Positions 24,697-32,806 of a stretch of 45,695 bases of DNA are shown here, piece after piece (within the stretch, counting starts at the first letter, position 1; each line of letters begins with the position of its first letter). Source of the DNA: Lachnospiraceae bacterium UBA3273 (GTDB lineage Bacteria; Bacillota; Clostridia; Lachnospirales; Lachnospiraceae); NCBI GenBank assembly GCA_002362385.1, contig DEUB01000023.1, positions 1-45,695 on the forward strand, read 5' to 3'. The notes under the pieces were generated by a model, which saw only the letters and a program-made list of their open reading frames with translations, made no database searches and was not told the origin of the DNA. A program made the translations under genes and the position numbers.

Positions 24697-26319
24697 ATGG
24701 CAAAAGAGATCAAATACGGCGCAGAAGCGCGTGCAGCATTAGAGTCCGGCGTAAATAAACTGGCAGATACCGTAAGGGTAACCTTAGGACCGAAAGGAAG
24801 AAACGTTGTTTTGGATAAATCCTTCGGCGCTCCTTTGATTACCAATGACGGCGTTACCATTGCAAAGGAAATCGAGTTAGAGGATGCTTTCGAAAATATG
24901 GGAGCACAGCTTGTGAAAGAGGTCGCAACAAAGACCAATGACGTTGCCGGAGACGGTACTACAACGGCAACCGTTTTAGCGCAGGCTATGGTAAACGCAG
25001 GTATTAAGAACCTGGCAGCAGGCGCTAACCCCATTATTTTGAGAAAGGGTATGAAGAAAGCCACCGACTGTGCAGTGGAAGCTATTGCAAAGATGAGTTC
25101 AAAGGTAAAGGGCAAAGAACATATTGCCAAGGTCGCAGCCGTTTCTTCAGGGGATGAGGAAGTCGGCAATCTGGTAGCTGACGCTATGGAAAAGGTTTCC
25201 GGCGACGGCGTTATTACCATTGAGGAAAGCAAGACCATGCAGACGGAGCTCGACCTGGTAGAAGGTATGCAGTTTGACAGAGGCTACATTTCCGCTTATA
25301 TGGCGACGGATATGGAAAAGATGGAAGCAACTCTGGATAATCCTTATATTTTAATTACAGATAAGAAGATCAGCAATATTCAGGAGATCCTGCCTTTATT
25401 AGAGCAGATCGTACAGTCGGGAGCAAAGCTTTTGATCATTGCGGAAGATGTGGAAGGCGAAGCCCTTACTACTTTGATCGTCAATAAGTTGAGAGGCACC
25501 TTCAATGTGGTTGCGGTAAAAGCGCCGGGATATGGCGACAGAAGAAAGGCAATGCTTGAGGATATCGCGATCCTGACAGGCGGACAGGTAATTTCCTCCG
25601 AGCTTGGCATGGATCTGAAGGAAACGACCATGGACCAGTTAGGAAGGGCGAAATCCGTCAAGGTTCAGAAAGAGAATACTGTTATTGTTGACGGAGAAGG
25701 CGAAAAATCCGCTATTGATGCAAGGATTGCAAGCATTAAGCAGCAGATCGACGAGACGACATCCGACTTTGACAGGGAAAAACTGCAGGAGAGACTTGCA
25801 AAACTGGCAGGCGGCGTAGCGGTCATCCGCGTAGGCGCGGCTACCGAAACAGAAATGAAGGAAGCAAAGCTTCGTTTGGAGGATGCTTTGGCGGCTACAA
25901 GGGCGGCTGTGGAAGAAGGCATTATTGCAGGCGGCGGTTCTGCATATATCCATGCGGCAAAGGATGTCGAGAAGCTTGCCGATAAACTGGAAGGCGATGA
26001 GAAGACAGGAGCTCAGATCATCTTAAAGGCGTTAGAAGCTCCTTTGTACCATATCGTATCCAATGCGGGCTTAGAGGGAAGCGTTATCATTAATAAAGTA
26101 CGCGAGTCCAAACCCGGCATCGGTTTCGACGCATTGAAGGAAGAGTACACCGATATGGTTGAGAGCGGTATTCTGGATCCTGCGAAGGTTACCAGAAGCG
26201 CTTTGCAGAACGCTACCAGCGTGGCTTCCACATTACTGACAACAGAGTCGGTCGTGGCAACCATTAAAGAGAATGTTCCGCCTATGCCGGCAGCACCGGG
26301 GATGGATGGAATGATGTAG
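24697..26319 (+). CDS. groEL: Chaperonin GroEL
   Basis: 540 residues, complete. The ATP-site motifs are TLGPKGRNVVLDKSFGAP, TNDGVTIAKEIELED, VAGDGTTTATVLAQAM and GIIAGGGSAY. The apical domain has TGGQVISSELGMDL. The C-terminus ends in the flexible Met/Gly/Pro tail (MPAAPGMDGMM). It forms the 14-mer that refolds proteins with GroES. Its terminator is inside the left arm of giant palindrome 3. Confidence 0.99.
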   Translation: MAKEIKYGAEARAALESGVNKLADTVRVTLGPKGRNVVLDKSFGAPLITNDGVTIAKEIELEDAFENMGAQLVKEVATKTNDVAGDGTTTATVLAQAMVNAGIKNLAAGANPIILRKGMKKATDCAVEAIAKMSSKVKGKEHIAKVAAVSSGDEEVGNLVADAMEKVSGDGVITIEESKTMQTELDLVEGMQFDRGYISAYMATDMEKMEATLDNPYILITDKKISNIQEILPLLEQIVQSGAKLLIIAEDVEGEALTTLIVNKLRGTFNVVAVKAPGYGDRRKAMLEDIAILTGGQVISSELGMDLKETTMDQLGRAKSVKVQKENTVIVDGEGEKSAIDARIASIKQQIDETTSDFDREKLQERLAKLAGGVAVIRVGAATETEMKEAKLRLEDALAATRAAVEEGIIAGGGSAYIHAAKDVEKLADKLEGDEKTGAQIILKALEAPLYHIVSNAGLEGSVIINKVRESKPGIGFDALKEEYTDMVESGILDPAKVTRSALQNATSVASTLLTTESVVATIKENVPPMPAAPGMDGMM

Positions 26320-26329
26320 GATTAAACGT

Positions 26330-26580
26330 CTGCTGAATAATATGACAGGACTTGGCCCCGGGCTTTTTGCAGCTCCGGGGCTTTCTGTTTCAAAAGAATA
26401 TATTTATTTCAGGAACACACTTGCGTTCCGACAAAGACGTAGCGGCACGTAAGATTGCAAAGGACACAATCTAAGTGCCGACGCCTTTGTAGGGTTCCTT
26501 CAATTAAATATATTTTTTGAAACAGAAAGCTCCGAAGCTGCAAAAAGCTCGGGGCCAAGTCCTGTCATATTATTCAGCAG
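26330..26580 (+). repeat. Giant palindrome 3: same core, groEL-specific arms
   Basis: Arms 26330-26390 and 26520-26580 are inverted copies with about four substitutions. The core, 26397-26514, closely matches palindromes 1 and 2 in sequence and length. It begins 10 nt after the groEL stop. The left arm is the groEL terminator region; the distal arm is an inverted, decayed copy of it in which the terminator stem no longer pairs well. Internal stems covary (ACAAAGACGT with ACGCCTTTGT, one mismatch; GATTG with CAATC). Bases 26581-26695 hold no recognised gene. Confidence 0.9.
26355..26390 (+). terminator. groEL intrinsic terminator (inside palindrome 3)
   Basis: GCCCCGG (26355-26361) pairs with CCGGGGC (26375-26381), followed by TTTCTGTTT. 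The inverted copy at about 26529-26555 has lost several of these pairs. Confidence 0.8.
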
Positions 26581-26695
26581 GGCGTTATAAAAGGCTTTGG
26601 AGAGAAAATATAAAAACAGGGGTTATTTTTATGGGTGGGGTGTATAAAAAACGGGGGTTTTGTTTGTGCAGATTTCCGAAAAGAACCGTTGTTTA

Positions 26696-26724
26696 TTGAT
26701 ATAAATTAGGAAAAGTGATAAAAT
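26696..26724 (+). promoter_or_regulatory. Promoter of the sortase-adhesin genes
   Basis: TTGATA (26696-26701), a 17 bp spacer and TAAAAT (26719-26724), 25 bp before the sortase start codon. Confidence 0.65.
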
Positions 26725-26749
26725 TGGAAGAGCATGGAGGACTATAGCC

Positions 26750-27589
26750 ATGCGTGGAAATTTATGCTATGGAATGGACCTTGGAGATATGAAAAGAAAG
26801 GTAAAAGAAGGCAGAAAAGCGAACAGGGGATTTGACAGGGTGCTGCTTTGTATAGGATCTGTTTTTCTTGTTGTATTCCTGGCGGCAGGATACTTTCTGT
26901 TACGGTATTACGGGGCCTATCAAAGTCAGAAGGAATTGGATGATACGGTGGCGGCTCTGCGTGAGGTGCCGCAGGAAAGCGGCCGGGAAGGCGGACATAC
27001 TGCAGATGACAACGGGGCATGGCAGGAGATCTATGAGAGGAACTTCATCAGATTAAAGGCGATGAATCCTGATTATATGGCGTGGATCACGGTTCCCGAT
27101 ACGGATATCTATTATCCGGTGGTACAAAGAGATAATTCTTACTATTTAAATCACGATTTTAAGCAGCAGGTCAACAGCCACGGAGCCATATTCATGGACG
27201 AAAGCTGCAGTCAGGATGACGGGGTTATTTTGCTGCATGGGCATCATATGAAGGATGGGACCATGTTCGGCGGACTCAAAAAATATAAAAGGGAGAAATT
27301 CAGACAGGAACACGATATTCTGTATCTGGACTGGGGTAACGGAGACGAAACGTACAAAGTGTTTGCCGCGGCGCTTATCGACCTGACCGACGAAGAATAC
27401 TTTCATTACAATGAACTTCCGGATAAAGATGAGGATACGGAAGAATACCTGAGGGAATTAAAGCGTAATTCCTTTTGGTATGATGATAATATAGAAATTG
27501 ACGGGCAGGTCGTTTTGTTATCGACCTGCGAATATGGGACGGCCGAACAGCGTCTGGTCATCGGGGCGGTTGCAAAAGAGGTCCGGTAA
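26750..27589 (+). CDS. srtB: Class B sortase
   Basis: A membrane-anchored transpeptidase that attaches proteins to the cell wall. 279 residues. One N-terminal membrane segment (about 31-50) precedes a linker and the sortase fold. The catalytic triad is His165 (in LLHGHHMKDGTMFGGL), Cys260 (LSTCEYG) and Arg268 (QRLVI). The extra helix and the spacing to Cys260 fit class B. A GGAGGA site precedes the ATG. It lies 111 bp upstream of a giant surface protein with a VPRTGD signal, which is its likely substrate. No pilin operon or second sortase is present. Confidence 0.93.
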   Translation: MRGNLCYGMDLGDMKRKVKEGRKANRGFDRVLLCIGSVFLVVFLAAGYFLLRYYGAYQSQKELDDTVAALREVPQESGREGGHTADDNGAWQEIYERNFIRLKAMNPDYMAWITVPDTDIYYPVVQRDNSYYLNHDFKQQVNSHGAIFMDESCSQDDGVILLHGHHMKDGTMFGGLKKYKREKFRQEHDILYLDWGNGDETYKVFAAALIDLTDEEYFHYNELPDKDEDTEEYLRELKRNSFWYDDNIEIDGQVVLLSTCEYGTAEQRLVIGAVAKEVR

Positions 27590-27700
27590 AGGGAAGGAAA
27601 AAGAATCAAATTTGACCAAAGCGGATACAGGTGCTGCGGCGAAATGTTACATATTGGGAGTAAACGTTAGAAAATCATAGGATTGGGGAGGAATGTTCTT

Positions 27701-30700
27701 ATGAAGAAAAAAATGTCAAACGGAGGAAAAAGAAAAATTCTAAAAAGACTGTTCTCGGCCATGTTAGTTATGGTGCTGTTGTCCACGGGAATGTTTACGG
27801 ATGTTAATGCAGGCAGGAGGGGCGCTGACTACAGGGGTGTGTCAGGCAACGGGACCTTGCCGACGACGCCGAAAACCGATGAACCGTCTTATTTTCAACC
27901 AATATACGAAGACGACGGGCTGTCTATAACCGGCAGATCCCTCAGGTATCTGGCGGAGAGCAACGGGACGGATATTTTTAATAATACTACCATCACTTTG
28001 GATAAGCTTACCTTAAAGGCCAGCTATCAGGACGACAGCGGTAAGAGCCATGTACTGGAATTGACCCAGAACGGGAATTTTGAACTTCCCTATAATGCGG
28101 ATATCAATATGAGGCTGGATTTCATGCTGGGGCTTCCCTCTGCTATCGTACCGGGGCGTCCTTATACCTATAAGCTTCCCGAGGGGATCAGGGTAGATGT
28201 GGATGCAACTCATGAACTGGCGGATAATGACGGAAAGTCCATCGGTACCGTTCACATTGAAAGGGACGGAACATTGACTTTTACTTTTAATCAACTGGCT
28301 GATAATCCCAGCAACAGGAACATTCCTTTTTATGTACAGTTCGAAGGAGGCTTAAGCGAGGAAAACCAGGAGGCGGGCAAGCATATAGATGTGAAATTCC
28401 CTACCGCTTCCGGCGATTTTGATTTTTCTATCGATACTACGGGAAAGACAGGCGTAGAGGAAAAACCGGAGCCGGGCGCAGTTACCATGGAAAAGTCCGG
28501 AAGCCGTGTGATCAACGAAAACGGCAGAAACTATATTGAATGGACGATTGCCCTGGGTGCAAACGGAAGGGATTATATTTCTGGAACCATTCATGATGAG
28601 CTGCCTGCCGGACTTACCTATGCGGCACTTCCGGGATATCCCAAGGTAAGCGGACTTAGCTGGGGAAACGGCGGATATGTGGAAACAAACGCAAAGGACG
28701 GAGATACGTCCGTTGATATCAATGTGGTGGGCTGTAAGCCGGACTGGCGCGCCAATGTCACTTTCTGCACCTATTATGATGCGGCGGCTTTTGGAAATAT
28801 CAATTCTTCTACCAGCCAGCTTATCAATAATAAGGCATATTTTGAACCGGAGGATAAATCGGAGTGGTCTGAGGATGATGGAGAAGTAACGATCAAGCCG
28901 GATATGCTCAGTAAAAGCGGCTCCAGGGTGGATGCCAACGGAAATATCAACTGGACCGTGGTCATCAACAAAGAAAAATTGAATTTGAAAGATCTTAATT
29001 ACAGCGATGTATTTGGAACCGGACAGGAATTGGTGGGCGGTGCAGGCGGCATCAAGGTAAGCCCTGCCCTGCCTTCGGGAAGCAGTCTGAGCACGACTGC
29101 AGACGGCTTTAATATCCGGTTTGGCAGTGCGGATGATACGAAGACATATACCATTACCTATACGACGCACGTGACGGACCTTGCCCAGCAGTCATTTAAA
29201 AATACCGGAAAGCTGACAGGCGATAACGGCGTTACATACGATGTGACACAGGAGGCGACCGTACCGGGCCTTACCCTGATCCAGAAGAACTGTACGGATT
29301 ATAACAGCATAACCAACCGGTTCACATGGCAGATCATTGTGAATCCGGAAAATGTGGAAATGAACAACGTGGTTGTTACGGATACTTTTGACAGCTCAAA
29401 AATGAGGTTTGTCAGCGCTTCAGGAGCTACGGCAGTGGAAGAGGGCGCCGGCAGGATCAAATTTGATCTGGGAAGCATTAATAAGCGTCAGGTAATCACT
29501 GTTGTAACGGAAATTATAAATCCCGAAAGTTTCGGGGCAAACAACTGGACGGGATTTAAAAACCATTCGGAACTGGTAAGTTCTTTAAATCCCACCACTC
29601 CCGTTAGTGCGGATGCGGAAAGATATGTTCAGGTCAAAAGACCGGATCTGATCGATAAGAGCGGGCAGATCAAGAACAACGGTACCGTAGAATGGGTCAT
29701 AACCGTAAAGGAACCCCAGCTTAAGGTTGAGGGGCTGACTTTGACAGATATCATTCCTGCGGGAATGGAATATGTGCCCGGAACCTTCAGGATCCAGAAT
29801 ATGTATTACGATGCAAATCCTGTATACAAGGAGCCTGTGATCGGCGTAAGCGGCGGATCGCAGACGATTTCCTATACCTTGTCAAAAAGCGGCGAGGAGA
29901 GCAGATTCTATACCCAGGCCTTTCAGGTTTATTACAGTACCAAGGTCCCTGACCCGGACGCTGCGGTTGAAAGTAAGAAATACACCAATCATGTGGAGAT
30001 TTCCGTTGATTATGAAGGAAATATTAATGTAAAGGATGATGACGAAAGCACGGTAGAGGGTGTCGTAGGCGGCGTTCTCAACAAGACCTATGATTATAAA
30101 TGGGGCACCAGGGATGTGGAATGGACGGTTACCATCAATGAAGCCCGTAATGATATGAGCGGTATTACCAATCCCAAGATCTATGACGATCTTGCCGATT
30201 ATTTTGATTATGCCGGAGGAAAGCTTTATAAGCTGGATGCCAAAGGAAACAGGACAGAGGTTTTGGGAAACCAGTATTTTGTTTCTGTGGTTAACGGAAA
30301 GATCATCGTACAGCTGCCCAACATCGGCAGCGACTGTTACCAGTTTGTGTTTACCACACGGTTTAACTGCCTTGCACAGGAGTTAGAAGGAAAGCGGATT
30401 ACCAATACCGTTGTTTTCGAAGGAGACGGTAAAAGCTTTGAAAAGGAAAGCGGAAGTGTCGATAATGTGAATTTCAGTTCTTCTTCCGCAGGAGCCGTTA
30501 CGAGAAGGGAGATCAGAATCAAGAAGGTGGATTCTGTTACCAAGATCCCGCTGGAGGGAGCCAGGTTTGAACTGCGGTTAAACGGCGAAGTAATCGGAGA
30601 GGCGACCTCGGGAGAGAACGGCTATGCCGTTTTCGAAAGCTACAATTCCCTTCTGGGCTATGAACTGCATTTATACGAGCTCCAGGCGCCTGACGGCTAT

Positions 30701-32806
30701 ACAATTTTAAATCAGGAAACAGTCATTACCGATTATGACCAGGCGCATCTAAAAAGGGATGAGAGGGGAATTGAATATTATGAAATTGAAATTCCCAATG
30801 TCAATAAGAACAGGCAGAATACGGGGGATCTCCATATTAAGAAACTGGATGAATACGGGGATATCCTGCAGGGAGCAGAGTTCGGACTTTATGCTGACGC
30901 TGCCTGCACGAATCTTTTGGACACCAGGATCACAAATGCGTCAGGTATAGCTGATTTTTCCGGGTATTCAGAGGGGACCTATTATTTAAAAGAGATCACG
31001 CCTCCTCCGGGATATAAGCTTCCTTCCCCCAATAATGCGGTTACGGTGGTAATCGACAGGGATCCTGCAAACACCAATAACATCCGGGTTACTTATAACG
31101 GAAGCAGTGAAGATGTCTTTAATATTGAAAATATTCCCGCTACGGGCAGCCTTAGGATCAAGAAGGTGGAAAAGGGCGGTACTACGGGAATTGCAGGTGC
31201 GGACTTCTCCATTTATAACGATATCAACTGCTCAGACAGGGTTGCTTCCGGCACTACCGACGCAAATGGATTTGTCACATTGAGCGGATTAGAGCTTGGC
31301 AGGACCTATTATTACAGAGAAACCAAGGCTCCCAGCGGTTATGTGCTGGATAATACCGTTCATGCCATAACGGTGGGAAAAGGAACGGAAACAGAGGACC
31401 AGATAAAGGATGTTACGGTAGAGAATGAAACGGCCAAAGGTAATATCGTTATTACCAAGACCGATAACAGCATACCGGCACAGACTTTGTCCGGGGTAAA
31501 GTTCACTTTATATGACGAAACCGGCACAAGTGTTATTGCAGGTCCGGTAACAACCGACAGCCAGGGCGTTGCAGTATTTAATGATGTTCCTTTCGGAAAT
31601 TATGTCATTAAGGAAACTACCGGCAAAACCGGATATGCGGTATCGGCTGACAAAAAGGTTACGGTAAACAGCAGCAAGAATGATCTGGAAGTGACCATGG
31701 TCAATGAGGTCATTAAATGTGATATCAGGATCCGTAAGCAGGATGATACCTCCCATGAATCCCTTGCAGGGGCCAGATTTGGTCTCTATACAACGAGCGG
31801 ACGGCAGGTAGCCGAAGGGGTAACCAATGCTGCCGGCGAGGTAGTGTTCCACGATATTCCCTATGGGGATTATGAGTTAAAAGAGCTGGAAGCGCCGGAA
31901 GGTTATAAGAAAGCAACACTGACATGGAGCATAACCGGTTCCGATATCACAACTGCTTTTCATGGTAACGGTGTACATAATCTCACGATTGATAACGCAA
32001 AACAAAACGGAAGCATAAAGCTCATGAAATACGGCGAAAAGGAAGGCGATGCAAATAAGGGACAGTTTGATCCTTTAGCGGAAGCGGTCTTTACCCTTTT
32101 TGATGAAAATATGCTTCCTGTAGCCACAGTAGCTTCCGGGGCTGACGGTTCCGTGAACTTTACGGGACTTCGTTATGGAACATACTACATACAAGAGACA
32201 AAAGCACCTGACGGATTTGTAAGAGATACGGGAATATATAAGGTAGTTGTGGATTCCGATACTACACAGACGCAGTATGTAACGAGTACGGGAAAAGAAA
32301 ATCTTGAAATAAACAATTTCAGAGCCAATGCGCCTTATATCAGCGTCAAGCTGAAGAAGGTAGACAGTGAGACCGGAGGACCTGTAGCTAATGCAACCTT
32401 TGTAATGTATAAAACCTATAACGGTACGACCACCGAAATGGGATCGGCAGTGACAGGCGCAGACGGAATCGCATACTTTAAACGAATTCATGTAGAAACG
32501 GATAATGCCAATACTGTATATACGATCAAAGAAACTGCATCTCCGGCAGGATATTATGACCCGGATGCAGGAAACGAAATTCTTTTAGGAAACGGAAGAG
32601 CCAGCATTGATAAGTATGGGGATCCTGCAATCAGTGGAACCCCCAATCTGGATGATGATGAGATTTTATGGGTAGGCGGATCGATTCTCCCGAGCGATGA
32701 GTCAACTGTCAAAAACGTTCCCATAAAAGGTAAGATCCTGATCACAAAAACGGCTATAGCCGAAGGCAATCCTCCTTTGGCGGGAGCACAGTATACACTG
32801 TATTAG
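27701..32806 (+). CDS. Giant Cna-B surface protein, N-terminal portion ending at in-frame TAG
   Basis: 1701 residues to the TAG at 32804-32806. The start at 27701 follows GGGGAGG (27685-27691) at 9 nt. A signal peptide spans 1-37 (KRLFSAMLVMVLLSTGMF, cleavage after DVNA). Residues about 60-930 are adhesin-like beta domains, several starting with a KSG motif (MEKSGSRVINENGRNYIEWT; MLSKSGSRVDANGNINWTVV; LIDKSGQIKNNGTVEWVITV). These resemble Cna collagen-binding or DUF11-like repeats. From about 935 there are Cna-B/SpaA repeats of about 85-90 residues (IRIKKVD, LHIKKLD, LRIKKVE, IVITKTD, IRIRKQD, VKLKKVD), each with an Lys at the start and an ETxAPxGY-type end that may form isopeptide bonds. The stop lies inside the eighth repeat. 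Ended there, the product is secreted but lacks an anchor. Confidence 0.85.
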   Translation: MKKKMSNGGKRKILKRLFSAMLVMVLLSTGMFTDVNAGRRGADYRGVSGNGTLPTTPKTDEPSYFQPIYEDDGLSITGRSLRYLAESNGTDIFNNTTITLDKLTLKASYQDDSGKSHVLELTQNGNFELPYNADINMRLDFMLGLPSAIVPGRPYTYKLPEGIRVDVDATHELADNDGKSIGTVHIERDGTLTFTFNQLADNPSNRNIPFYVQFEGGLSEENQEAGKHIDVKFPTASGDFDFSIDTTGKTGVEEKPEPGAVTMEKSGSRVINENGRNYIEWTIALGANGRDYISGTIHDELPAGLTYAALPGYPKVSGLSWGNGGYVETNAKDGDTSVDINVVGCKPDWRANVTFCTYYDAAAFGNINSSTSQLINNKAYFEPEDKSEWSEDDGEVTIKPDMLSKSGSRVDANGNINWTVVINKEKLNLKDLNYSDVFGTGQELVGGAGGIKVSPALPSGSSLSTTADGFNIRFGSADDTKTYTITYTTHVTDLAQQSFKNTGKLTGDNGVTYDVTQEATVPGLTLIQKNCTDYNSITNRFTWQIIVNPENVEMNNVVVTDTFDSSKMRFVSASGATAVEEGAGRIKFDLGSINKRQVITVVTEIINPESFGANNWTGFKNHSELVSSLNPTTPVSADAERYVQVKRPDLIDKSGQIKNNGTVEWVITVKEPQLKVEGLTLTDIIPAGMEYVPGTFRIQNMYYDANPVYKEPVIGVSGGSQTISYTLSKSGEESRFYTQAFQVYYSTKVPDPDAAVESKKYTNHVEISVDYEGNINVKDDDESTVEGVVGGVLNKTYDYKWGTRDVEWTVTINEARNDMSGITNPKIYDDLADYFDYAGGKLYKLDAKGNRTEVLGNQYFVSVVNGKIIVQLPNIGSDCYQFVFTTRFNCLAQELEGKRITNTVVFEGDGKSFEKESGSVDNVNFSSSSAGAVTRREIRIKKVDSVTKIPLEGARFELRLNGEVIGEATSGENGYAVFESYNSLLGYELHLYELQAPDGYTILNQETVITDYDQAHLKRDERGIEYYEIEIPNVNKNRQNTGDLHIKKLDEYGDILQGAEFGLYADAACTNLLDTRITNASGIADFSGYSEGTYYLKEITPPPGYKLPSPNNAVTVVIDRDPANTNNIRVTYNGSSEDVFNIENIPATGSLRIKKVEKGGTTGIAGADFSIYNDINCSDRVASGTTDANGFVTLSGLELGRTYYYRETKAPSGYVLDNTVHAITVGKGTETEDQIKDVTVENETAKGNIVITKTDNSIPAQTLSGVKFTLYDETGTSVIAGPVTTDSQGVAVFNDVPFGNYVIKETTGKTGYAVSADKKVTVNSSKNDLEVTMVNEVIKCDIRIRKQDDTSHESLAGARFGLYTTSGRQVAEGVTNAAGEVVFHDIPYGDYELKELEAPEGYKKATLTWSITGSDITTAFHGNGVHNLTIDNAKQNGSIKLMKYGEKEGDANKGQFDPLAEAVFTLFDENMLPVATVASGADGSVNFTGLRYGTYYIQETKAPDGFVRDTGIYKVVVDSDTTQTQYVTSTGKENLEINNFRANAPYISVKLKKVDSETGGPVANATFVMYKTYNGTTTEMGSAVTGADGIAYFKRIHVETDNANTVYTIKETASPAGYYDPDAGNEILLGNGRASIDKYGDPAISGTPNLDDDEILWVGGSILPSDESTVKNVPIKGKILITKTAIAEGNPPLAGAQYTLY

